This document shows positions 6,743 through 12,371 of a DNA stretch of 12,371 nucleotides, piece after piece. A program made the position numbers and the translations under genes. The stretch's first letter is position 1. Each line of letters begins with the position of its first letter. The stretch is taken from NCBI GenBank assembly GCA_024697985.1, contig JAILRX010000169.1, positions 1 to 12,371 of the forward strand. Reading direction: 5' to 3'. The notes beneath the pieces are model-generated. The model saw only the letters and a program-made list of their open reading frames with translations, was not told the DNA's origin and did no database searches. This DNA comes from Treponemataceae bacterium (GTDB taxonomy: Bacteria > Spirochaetota > Spirochaetia > Treponematales > Treponemataceae).

Positions 6743-6763
6743 TTCGGTGCCTCCTGACATAAT

Positions 6764-6772
6764 AATTATATC
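6764..6772 (-). promoter_or_regulatory. Extended -10 promoter of the toxin-antitoxin pair
   Basis: On the minus strand TGATATAAT is an extended -10 element (TGnTATAAT, with TATAAT at 6764-6769). It sits just before the AGGAGG site and a few bases after the end of the secreted-protein gene. No good -35 is seen (a TTGCTG lies 19 bases upstream), as is usual for extended -10 promoters. Confidence 0.5.
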
Positions 6773-6803
6773 ATAATTTTTTAAAAATTCAGCAACCGAA
6801 ACG

Positions 6804-7871
6804 TTAGTAAAACAGGAATCTTTCTCCAACTTTTGGAACGACAGGTGTACGGACAAGTGGAAGGCTTCCTAAATATGACATCCACATGTAATATGATGTA
6901 AATGCAACTTCTACTGCCCCGTAAGTAGTAACCTTTGCGTTCACGTAATCCATGCTGAATTTTCCATTGGCTCGCAAATCATCAACTTCTGTATCGGCCT
7001 TGATGAATAATGATAACAATGCCTTTTTCTCATTTACTTTTGGCTCGATTATCTTCATCAATTTGGCAAGATTTTTTCTGTTGTATTCCGTAACAATTTC
7101 AAGTTCTTTTTTTCGGCCTTCAACAAACCATTCAGGAGTTTTTCTGATTTTTTCAGCTCTAGCTCTGGCAATCAGCTCGTCTTCAATTTCCTGAACCTGT
7201 CGGCACTCTTCAGAATTATACCAATCTCGACAGGCAGGTAAAATTATCGAATAAAATTGATTATAAACGATTCGATTTATACCACCATTAATCATATCAA
7301 CCAACCAAGAAAGTTCTTCATCATTTTTTGCATCTTGATAGATTACAATATCCTGACCTTCGGCATATAAAGAGTTATATGGATTTTTGACTCGATTTAT
7401 AAGCGCCATATAGGCATCTTTATTCGGATCAAAATGTATCTGTGTATCGTAAGGTAAACCACGGGCCGCTTTTTTTGCATTTTCCATCATCGCATCATTG
7501 ATTATCTGACGGGCATTTTTTGTATCTTCATGCGATTCTGTAAGAAGGCTTGCTTCCATGTGCGCATTGCAGATATACGTAACAAAATACGCCATTTCTT
7601 CACGGGTATCGATTTCAGTCAAATCAGGAATTGGCATCAAATTTGCGTAATGCTCCTCGTAGGAGCTGTAAATTGCATCACTTTTCAGTTTTTTATAAAG
7701 TTTTGAATTTCGATCTTCTTCTGATGAAAGGAAACCATATGCGTCCTTATAATCTGATATTTTATTTCCACCCAGTTTTTGAGAATAGTTCCCTGTTTTC
7801 GCTTGTGCATAACACAAAACTGCCATAGAAAAAAGTAGCAGTAAAGTACTAAGCGATTTGAATTTTTTCAT
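6804..7871 (-). CDS. Secreted or periplasmic protein of unknown function
   Basis: A 355-residue protein with a clear Sec signal peptide: MKKFK, a hydrophobic core LSTLLLLFSMAVL, then CYAQA with probable cleavage near residue 22-24. The mature part is polar, largely helical and rich in charged residues, with several conserved-looking aromatic stretches (EEMAYFVTYICNAHMEASLL near 91-110; EWFVEGRKKELEIV near 249-262). No family recognised. A GGAGG site (plus-strand CCTCC, 7881-7885) lies 9 bases before the ATG, so the start is good. The toxin-antitoxin promoter lies directly after its stop. No clear promoter is identified in the AT-rich sequence ahead of it. Confidence 0.82.
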   Translation of the reverse strand: MKKFKSLSTLLLLFSMAVLCYAQAKTGNYSQKLGGNKISDYKDAYGFLSSEEDRNSKLYKKLKSDAIYSSYEEHYANLMPIPDLTEIDTREEMAYFVTYICNAHMEASLLTESHEDTKNARQIINDAMMENAKKAARGLPYDTQIHFDPNKDAYMALINRVKNPYNSLYAEGQDIVIYQDAKNDEELSWLVDMINGGINRIVYNQFYSIILPACRDWYNSEECRQVQEIEDELIARARAEKIRKTPEWFVEGRKKELEIVTEYNRKNLAKLMKIIEPKVNEKKALLSLFIKADTEVDDLRANGKFSMDYVNAKVTTYGAVEVAFTSYYMWMSYLGSLPLVRTPVVPKVGERFLFY

Positions 7872-7921
7872 TTTCGGTATCCTCCATTTTATATAGAATA
7901 TAGAAAATAACTAATATTTTT

Positions 7922-8088
7922 CTAAAATTTCTTGATTAATGTTTTACCGCCGTCTGCAATATATCGGTCCATATTTGCTGACCTGCTTGCTGATGCAGGA
8001 TATGCTGACAGTTTTCGCTGGCATAAATTCGACCCAGCATAGGAACAAATAAAGTATCTTCTACAACCCCCAAATCATTTCCGTTCAT
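7922..8088 (-). pseudogene. Remnant of a class I SAM-dependent methyltransferase (LCM/TcmP-like)
   Basis: From ATG at 8088 the frame reads an N-terminal block GVVEDTLFVPMLGRIYASE typical of the leucine carboxyl methyltransferase/TcmP-like family, then runs out of similarity and stops at 7936. In another frame the same DNA continues ASASRSANMDRYI, a block normally found roughly 25-30 residues further on in that family, then stops at 7922. The pattern fits an internal deletion that shifted frame plus loss of the entire SAM-binding core and C-terminus. In-frame sequence also extends upstream towards 8180 without a start. The family normally has about 270-300 residues, so no function is expected. 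The assignment is from remembered family motifs. Confidence 0.6.
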
Positions 8089-8165
8089 ATTTTCCCGAAC
8101 ACGCTTTTGCGCATCCGGGACTTTATTTTTATAAATAAATTGTTGTTTCCAAATTATTCCGGGTT

Positions 8166-8184
8166 CTTAGGGTGCAACCCTAAG
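8166..8184. repeat. Perfect 8-bp inverted repeat next to the left structured repeat
   Basis: CTTAGGGT (8166-8173), a GCA loop and ACCCTAAG (8177-8184) form a perfect short hairpin ending two bases before the left copy of the 120-bp repeat. It is not followed by a T-run on either strand. It is absent from the flank of the right copy. Confidence 0.7.
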
Positions 8185-8185
8185 T

Positions 8186-8305
8186 CGTGCCGGGAAGAGT
8201 TGGGTTATAGGAAGAGAAACCTGCAACCCGACGGTTGCATCGAGTTTCGTCGGCCACAAAAGTGACAAATAAAACTCGCCTCTTTAAAAAAAAGGCCTGA
8301 CACGC
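8186..8305 (-). repeat. Structured 120-bp repeat, left copy
   Basis: Matches 12025-12145 at about 96% (four substitutions and one single-base indel by eye), in the same orientation. Read on the minus strand it opens with GCGTGTCAGG and closes with the imperfect complement CCGGCACG, so the ends can pair. Inside are TGCAACC-GTCG-GGTTGCA and a longer CGAGTTT...AAACTCG stem-loop. This copy has one compensatory change in the long stem (C-A-C/G-T-G against C-G-C/G-C-G) but two changes that break pairs, so it appears partly decayed. It carries the TCAGGCCTTTTTTTT half of the nifJ terminator without the partner arm. Confidence 0.88.
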
Positions 8306-8329
8306 ATATAAAACACATCGATTTCATGA

Positions 8330-8398
8330 TTTTGTACTGATTTCGTACTATTTTCACCTCATTTTTGTACTAATTGTGTACTGTCTGTAAAGTAAAAT
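8330..8398 (+). promoter_or_regulatory. 11-bp phased direct repeats and -10 region upstream of the lipoprotein gene
   Basis: Five consecutive 11-bp units occupy 8330-8384. GTACT is present at 8334, 8345, 8367 and 8378, with spacings of 11, 22 and 11, and the middle unit (8352-8362) is degenerate. One turn per unit places all sites on one face of the helix. A -10-like TAAAAT at 8393-8398 follows 10 bases after the last GTACT, with no proper -35. This is the arrangement of activator-dependent promoters bound by OmpR/PhoB or SARP winged-helix proteins. A strong GGAGG (8417-8421) precedes the lipoprotein ATG at 8429. The binding protein is inferred, not shown. Confidence 0.6.
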
Positions 8399-8428
8399 TA
8401 GCATGTAAAAAAGCTTGGAGGCAAACAT

Positions 8429-10600
8429 ATGAAAAATTTTACACGAATTGCCGCACTACTCTTAAGTATGGCAATAATTTTTGGATTTACAGGCTGCCAA
8501 TTACCTGTAACAGAACCTACACCGACTACAGAGCCAACCCCAGAGACACCAAATAATCAAGAGCAAAGTGGTGAAGATGAAGATGATTCAATTCCAGAAG
8601 AGTATAGAACACCTTTGACTTTTGAGGCTATTAAAGATGGACAAATCGTTATTACAAGTCCATGGTCTACCTTAAAGTATTCAATCGACGGTGGAGAAAA
8701 GCAAGCCGTAAATGCAGAAGTTGATCAATACGGAGATTTAACTGCAACCATTACTGTACAGGCGAATCAAAAACTCTCTTTTTACGCAGATGGATCAGAA
8801 AATGATATTGATGAAGAGTATATTCAAAATTTCAGATGTGATGGAGAAAATACAGAAGCCTATTTTTATATATATGGAAATGTTATGAGTCTTCTTGATT
8901 CAACTAACTTTAGATCCAAAACGGACATCGACGAAAACTTCGCTTTTTCATATTTATTTTCTGACGGATATGTTCGTTGGACAAATCATCCCGAAAAAGA
9001 TATTATTCTGCCTGCAACAAGCTTAAAGCCGTACTGTTATACAGGAATGTTTGAAGGTTGCGAAAGTATGGAAAGAGCACCCGAACTTCCAGCAAGCAAC
9101 CTTGTACTAGGATGTTACGCAGAAATGTTTCATGATTGCTTTTCTCTAACTGAAGCACCTGCGCTTCCTGCAATGACTCTGGTGGCAAGGTGTTATTTTA
9201 GAATGTTTGATGGTTGTGATCATTTAACCAGAGCACCAGATCGTCCTGCTGCAACTCTTGTTACAAGTTGTTATGAATCTATGTTTGAAGGCTGTGATAA
9301 CCTTGCTTATGTAAAATGTCTTGCAACTGATATTACTGCAGAAGATTGTACTACCGATTGGTTGAATAGTGTTGCTGACACAGGAACTTTTGTAAGAGCA
9401 AACGGAGTAGAATGGTCTAGGAATGAAAGTGGTATTCCATCAGCATGGTCAGAAGAAACTTTGATTCCTGAATACAGCATTTCTTGTTCAGATTCACTTA
9501 TAAGTTTATCAAAATCTTCTGCAATGGAAGGAGAGGAAATAACTATTAGTGTAAATCATGCTGTATCATCATGTGTATATGCATTTTCTGTAACAAAGAA
9601 TAACAGTAATGAAGAAATACAAGTGAGTGGCAGCACTGAAACAAGAACTTTTTTAATGCCTGCACAAGATGTAACAGTAAGAGCTGCTTATAAAATATCC
9701 GTTTATGAAGGTTTGCAAAATGGAACTATGAGTGCTTCTATGGGGTCTAATGAAGTAAATCATGCTTATCCAGGTGATACAGTTACAGTAACAGCAAGTC
9801 CTGCCAGTAGATTTAGGTTAAGAAGTTTTTCTCTGATATATGTAGGAAACGGTATGGGAGCACAGCCTTTTATTCAAAATGGAAACACATGTACATTTAC
9901 AATGCCTAACGGTTCAGTAAGTGTTTCGGGTTCTTTTGAAGAGGATATAATAGGAACAAAAAACAAACCGAATGCAGTTGGCGACATCGTATTCAACGAT
10001 GGATCGGCACTTCCTGCGTCTGAGTACAGTTCACGCGACTTAACCACCCGCGAAAAAGAGAACGCAATTGCTGTTGTAGCATATGTGAATATGGTAAATG
10101 ATAATCCTGATTATTGTATCTCTGTGGGATTAAAACAGGATTTCAAAGCCATTTGTTCTGAAACTTCACAGGGGTACACAAACACAGCCGCCTTCAGTCA
10201 TAATGGAGATGCAGGTGCTACTCGTGATGGTATTTGTTATGGTGATGATGGAATTACAGATTATAGTCAGGAAAACTATCCGGCAATCTATTGGGCTCAA
10301 AATTATACAGGTTTTGGTAATCTTGGAACTATTAATAACGACTGGTTCATTCCAACTAAACAACAACTATTATGTGTTTACGCAGGCAAAGAATCTGTCA
10401 TTACTGCAATCAATAAAATTGGAAATCAGTATTCAGATTCTTTTATTAACCCTGATGAATCTAACTATTTGACAGTAACACAAGCAACTGATACAAACAA
10501 AGTATATGTTGTTAATTTGGAAAACGGCTACGCATACGGTACTTTTTCAAAAAAAGATATGAGTGCTATTTTAGTCATCCGTCACTTCCAGTGTAATTAG
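8429..10600 (+). CDS. Large modular surface lipoprotein with CY..MF.GC repeats
   Basis: A 723-residue exported lipoprotein. The lipoprotein signal (1-22) ends FTGC, with C23 as lipidation site and a relaxed spirochaete-like lipobox. A P/T/E-rich linker (about 24-60) follows. Four 26-residue repeats begin with CY at 203, 229, 255 and 281 (pattern CY..MF.GC..L..AP.LPA.TL), a solenoid repeat family related to bacterial leucine-rich surface proteins. Two beta-sandwich-like modules, about 347-425 and 425-503, each end in a TMP.. or LMP..(D/S)V strand. A C-terminal domain from about 508 starts VGDIVFNDGSALP and contains WFIPTKQQL, resembling a domain common to treponemal lipoproteins. The start is fixed by GGAGG 7 bases upstream. 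Adhesion or surface display is inferred. A weak ribosome binding site and a tiny ORF follow, then a terminator. Confidence 0.9.
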   Translation: MKNFTRIAALLLSMAIIFGFTGCQLPVTEPTPTTEPTPETPNNQEQSGEDEDDSIPEEYRTPLTFEAIKDGQIVITSPWSTLKYSIDGGEKQAVNAEVDQYGDLTATITVQANQKLSFYADGSENDIDEEYIQNFRCDGENTEAYFYIYGNVMSLLDSTNFRSKTDIDENFAFSYLFSDGYVRWTNHPEKDIILPATSLKPYCYTGMFEGCESMERAPELPASNLVLGCYAEMFHDCFSLTEAPALPAMTLVARCYFRMFDGCDHLTRAPDRPAATLVTSCYESMFEGCDNLAYVKCLATDITAEDCTTDWLNSVADTGTFVRANGVEWSRNESGIPSAWSEETLIPEYSISCSDSLISLSKSSAMEGEEITISVNHAVSSCVYAFSVTKNNSNEEIQVSGSTETRTFLMPAQDVTVRAAYKISVYEGLQNGTMSASMGSNEVNHAYPGDTVTVTASPASRFRLRSFSLIYVGNGMGAQPFIQNGNTCTFTMPNGSVSVSGSFEEDIIGTKNKPNAVGDIVFNDGSALPASEYSSRDLTTREKENAIAVVAYVNMVNDNPDYCISVGLKQDFKAICSETSQGYTNTAAFSHNGDAGATRDGICYGDDGITDYSQENYPAIYWAQNYTGFGNLGTINNDWFIPTKQQLLCVYAGKESVITAINKIGNQYSDSFINPDESNYLTVTQATDTNKVYVVNLENGYAYGTFSKKDMSAILVIRHFQCN

Positions 10601-10620
10601 CCGCTTAGGAGACATGCATA

Positions 10621-10713
10621 TTGCAAATTATTGATTTCAAAAAGATAGTTATACTTGTAGTGATACTTGTAATGCTTATTTTACAGATGATTTTGATTAT
10701 TACTTCAAGCTGA
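10621..10713 (+). CDS. Putative 30-residue hydrophobic membrane peptide
   Basis: A TTG start at 10621 preceded by AGGAG (within TTAGGAGAC, just after the lipoprotein stop) gives a 30-residue peptide. It has an N-terminal QIIDFKK and one long hydrophobic helix (VILVVILVMLILQMILII), ending TSS at a TGA. This size and composition is like small membrane peptides and type I toxin peptides. A tight terminator follows, so it could share the lipoprotein transcript. There is no family recognition and a TTG start, so this could be chance; the ribosome binding site and terminator placement favour a real gene. Confidence 0.45.
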   Translation: MQIIDFKKIVILVVILVMLILQMILIITSS

Positions 10714-10733
10714 TAATTAAAAAATCTTCCTTT

Positions 10734-10771
10734 GCCCGGAGGCTCAGAAATGAATCCCCGGGTATTTTTTT
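10734..10771 (+). terminator. Rho-independent terminator after the lipoprotein unit
   Basis: GCCCGG (10734-10739) pairs with CCGGGT (10758-10763), with further GG/CC pairs after a bulged A, followed by ATTTTTTT. It ends the lipoprotein/small-peptide transcript. On the minus strand the same hairpin sits downstream of the regulator gene and a T-run follows about nine bases later, so it may act in both directions. Confidence 0.75.
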
Positions 10772-10799
10772 GCTTAATCAAACACCCCGCACTTTTTCA

Positions 10800-11846
10800 T
10801 TACTTGTCGCCATAGAAACGGCGTTCAAGAAAGTCGAGGGCTTCCTCGGCCCAGCTGTATTGGCTCATAAACTCGCCTGTAAAGGTTTTCATGATTGTTT
10901 TATCACCCGCAAGGAAATCATAGTAATCACATTTTACAGCTTCCGGATTTATGCGGAAATTATTATATTCGGCGATAAAAAAGTTCTGGACTTCAAGCTC
11001 GGCAAGAGTATGCTTTATATCAGAAATCAGAAGGCGCAGACTTGCTCCATACCTAGCTGAATCAGCATAGTCACCGTAAAGCACGGCAAGGAGTTCCTTC
11101 GTATTTACCGAGCTGCCGTTTTTATAGATAAGATATGCTATAAGCTCCGAGGATTTTGTTCTTGAAAATTTAATCACCTTGTCATCATACAAAAGAGTAA
11201 AATTTCCGAATGTTTTTACGACAAGGCTTTTCTTCTGCTTTTTCAGAAGCGTAAGATACCTCTTTTCCACACGCCTTTTATAAAGTGAAAGACAGAACAT
11301 TATTACTGCCACAAGGACTGAATCCATTAAACCTGTAACGCCGAAATTCTTGTAAAGATTAGGTACCATCGGGCAAAAACCGGCCAGCATTGCTACAAGA
11401 AAAATATGCGGTGAAAAAGAAAAAACGCACAAAGCTATCAAAATAGTAAGGAATAACGACAAAACACCGTTATAGGCTTGAGAAAAAGCAAAAAAATTGT
11501 AAACAGAAGCTCCGATTCCACATAAAAATGTCATATAAAACGGAATGTTTTTCAGAAGATAGGCTTTTTCGCGTGACGCACTTTTTGTTTTTGTAGCAAT
11601 AAGAAAAGCAAAAATACTGACAAGTGTAAAAATCCCGAAATAAACCAAAGAAAAAACATAATCTTGCAGATTTTTATGATGCAAACCGAAAAGAACGACT
11701 AAATCGCCAAAACCAAATATAAAAAAAACGACGCTTACAACTTTGCTGTGAAGGCGGTTTGTTTCCGCTGAATCCGCCAAATCGACAGGTGAAATATAGT
11801 AACGGGCACGATACGCAACTATCAGTTTCTTTATAAAGCGAAGCAT
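10800..11846 (-). CDS. Membrane-tethered transcriptional regulator with SARP-like winged-helix domain
   Basis: A 348-residue protein. The N-terminal ~190 residues hold about six hydrophobic helices (near 35-57, 65-86, 100-122, 127-144, 147-165, 172-189). A basic linker (RRVEKRYLTLLKKQKK) leads into a cytoplasmic winged-helix domain, about 209-305: FGNFTLLYDDKVIKFSRTKSSELIAYLIYKNG, then ASLRLLISDIKHTL. The order 'VIKFSRTKSSELIAYL' followed by CDYYDFLAGD and FTGEFMSQYSWAEE is characteristic of SARP-type Trans_reg_C domains with the beginning of a BTAD region, here cut short. It probably binds DNA direct repeats from the membrane in response to an envelope signal. It converges with the lipoprotein unit; the 11-bp repeats upstream of that gene are a plausible target. 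A strong promoter abuts the ATG, leaving no leader. Confidence 0.85.
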   Translation of the reverse strand: MLRFIKKLIVAYRARYYISPVDLADSAETNRLHSKVVSVVFFIFGFGDLVVLFGLHHKNLQDYVFSLVYFGIFTLVSIFAFLIATKTKSASREKAYLLKNIPFYMTFLCGIGASVYNFFAFSQAYNGVLSLFLTILIALCVFSFSPHIFLVAMLAGFCPMVPNLYKNFGVTGLMDSVLVAVIMFCLSLYKRRVEKRYLTLLKKQKKSLVVKTFGNFTLLYDDKVIKFSRTKSSELIAYLIYKNGSSVNTKELLAVLYGDYADSARYGASLRLLISDIKHTLAELEVQNFFIAEYNNFRINPEAVKCDYYDFLAGDKTIMKTFTGEFMSQYSWAEEALDFLERRFYGDK

Positions 11847-11852
11847 GGAACG

Positions 11853-11882
11853 ATTATAAAATGAAGAGCTTTAAATTGTCAA
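11853..11882 (-). promoter_or_regulatory. Consensus promoter of the regulator gene, apparently leaderless
   Basis: On the minus strand TTGACA (11877-11882) and TATAAT (11853-11858) are both perfect consensus hexamers, 18 bases apart. Only six bases separate TATAAT from the ATG at 11846, so transcription should begin at or next to the A of the start codon. No ribosome binding site is present. Confidence 0.65.
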
Positions 11883-12024
11883 ATGCTCGGTATCTAGTAT
11901 TTCCCATAAAAACTGGCGGTTGCAAACTCCACTCGCGCCCCCCAGCTCGCGCAGCACAAAAAAACCAACACGCCGTATGACGCATCCGGTTTTCGTTTTT
12001 TTACCCTTCTCGGAAACTTTAAAG

Positions 12025-12145
12025 CGTGCCGGGAAGAGTTGGGTTATAGGGAAGAGAAACCTGCAACCCGACGGTTGCATCGAGTTTCGTCGGCCGCAAA
12101 AGCGACCAACAAAACTCGCCTCTTTAAAAAAAAGGCCTGACACGC
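12025..12145 (-). repeat. Structured 121-bp repeat, right copy, candidate structured RNA
   Basis: Direct repeat of 8186-8305. Read on the minus strand, 12081-12118 folds as a 17-bp stem with a TTTT loop, all positions paired (14 Watson-Crick, three G-T). On the plus strand those three G-T pairs become A-C mismatches, so minus-strand RNA is the better reading. 12062-12079 is a second hairpin (TGCAACC-GTCG-GGTTGCA), and the ends pair imperfectly (GCGTGTCAGG with CCCGGCACGC). The element could be a structured RNA or a MITE-like element. Its nifJ-proximal end is also one arm of the nifJ terminator. Confidence 0.85.
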
Positions 12146-12166
12146 TATTCAGCATATCAGGCCTTT
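12126..12166 (-). terminator. Rho-independent terminator of nifJ
   Basis: On the minus strand AAAGGCCTGA (12157-12166) and TCAGGCCTTT (12131-12140) form a perfect 10-bp stem with a 16-base loop, followed by a run of T to 12126. It lies 16 bases after the nifJ stop. The downstream arm and T-run belong to the structured repeat. Confidence 0.9.
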
Positions 12167-12181
12167 CTGTCAAATTAAACT

Positions 12182-12371
12182 TTATTTATAAAGCTCAACC
12201 AACTTCTGAAGGTGCTCATATCGAGCCTTAGCAGCTTCTTCGTTTTTCTTGAAGAGCAATTCTGCTCGTTCTGGGAACTTACGAGTAAGTGCTGAGTATC
12301 GAGTTTCGTTAGCCAAGAATGACTGGTAGCTTCCGTCACCTGCCTTAGAAGACAATGTGAATGGATTCTTT
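12182..12371 (-). CDS. nifJ: Pyruvate:ferredoxin (flavodoxin) oxidoreductase, C-terminal end
   Basis: The last 62 codons of a gene entering from the right edge, ending TAA at 12182-12184. The sequence KNPFTLSSKAGDGSYQSFLANETRYSAL, then KFPERAELLFKK and a helical EAAKARYEHLQKLVELYK end, is the conserved C-terminus of single-chain PFOR. The enzyme uses thiamine diphosphate and three [4Fe-4S] clusters to convert pyruvate and CoA to acetyl-CoA and CO2, reducing ferredoxin, which in this organism could feed the [FeFe] hydrogenase. The full protein is normally about 1,170-1,200 residues, so only about 5% is here. A strong terminator follows. Confidence 0.92.
   Translation of the reverse strand, partial: KNPFTLSSKAGDGSYQSFLANETRYSALTRKFPERAELLFKKNEEAAKARYEHLQKLVELYK

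Larger units (their letters stand above)
7872..8428. other. Long intergenic region between divergent secreted-protein and lipoprotein genes
   Basis: This 557-bp stretch without an intact gene contains, left to right, the ribosome binding site of the secreted-protein gene, the methyltransferase remnant, the CTTAGGGT hairpin, the left structured repeat, the 11-bp phased repeats and the lipoprotein promoter. I see no intact coding sequence in it. Confidence 0.7.
11847..12181. other. Intergenic region between the regulator gene and nifJ
   Basis: These 335 bp contain the regulator promoter, about 140 bp (11883-12024) in which I see no feature, the right structured repeat and the nifJ terminator. 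Open frames across it on both strands have no plausible protein and are considered chance. Confidence 0.65.

Noticed and set aside
6743..6856. A 38-residue N-terminal extension of the antitoxin
   Set aside because: It overlaps the 3' end of the secreted-protein gene and spans the promoter and a perfect AGGAGG that serves the ATG at 6742.
8109..8117. CGCATCCGG shared with 11981-11989 as an extension of the 120-bp repeat
   Set aside because: The 9-bp match lies at different distances from the two repeat copies and the sequence between does not align, so it is probably chance.
8186..12145. Composite transposon or insertion sequence
   Set aside because: No transposase or integrase is encoded between or beside the repeats, and no target-site duplication is visible. 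Only a repeat-bounded segment can be claimed.
11871..12231. Overlapping open frames on both strands between the regulator gene and nifJ
   Set aside because: They run through the structured repeat, promoter and terminator, have no recognisable protein features and no ribosome binding sites.

Overview
The window looks like chromosomal DNA from a fermentative anaerobic spirochaete, most likely a host-associated Treponema (gut, rumen or oral type). The evidence is indirect. There is a pyruvate:ferredoxin oxidoreductase C-terminus, two [FeFe]-hydrogenase-family proteins each preceded by a small thioredoxin-like [2Fe-2S] protein, and a large lipoprotein with a relaxed lipobox. That lipoprotein combines cysteine-containing 'CY..MF.GC' repeats with a C-terminal domain of a kind I associate with treponemal lipoproteins. 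No 16S or other decisive marker is present, so the genus is inferred.

Layout. 1-1379 (minus): a [2Fe-2S] protein and, overlapping it by ATGA, a hydrogenase-like Fe-S protein with sensor-type motifs that runs off the left edge. It carries three in-frame tandem-repeat insertions. 1474-2667 (plus): mnmA, a tRNA 2-thiouridylase of atypical cysteine layout, converging with and overlapping a HAD phosphatase gene. 5779-2657 (minus): a tight five-gene unit, [2Fe-2S] protein > group-B-type [FeFe] hydrogenase > small membrane protein > DUF1653 protein > HAD hydrolase, behind a recognisable promoter. 5890-6138 (minus): a small membrane ORF without a normal start codon. 6162-6742 (minus): a Doc/Fic toxin-antitoxin pair. 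6804-7871 (minus): a secreted protein of unknown function. 7922-8088 (minus): a broken SAM-methyltransferase remnant.

8186-12145 is the most unusual part. Two direct copies of a ~120-bp structured repeat, about 96% identical, bracket a 3.8-kb segment. It holds a 723-residue modular lipoprotein (plus), a 30-residue hydrophobic peptide (plus), a terminator, and a convergent gene for a six-helix membrane protein ending in a SARP-like winged-helix DNA-binding domain (minus). Five helically phased 11-bp direct repeats lie immediately upstream of the lipoprotein gene, the geometry that SARP/OmpR-type winged-helix domains recognise. The right-hand repeat copy merges into the terminator of nifJ, which continues off the right edge.

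How the genes fit together. PFOR would reduce ferredoxin during pyruvate oxidation, and the group-B hydrogenase with its small [2Fe-2S] partner could discharge that reductant as H2. The hydrogenase-like protein at the left edge lacks the proton-shuttle cysteine and is better read as a redox or H2 sensor. The segment between the repeats reads as a separate accessory surface-lipoprotein/regulator module.
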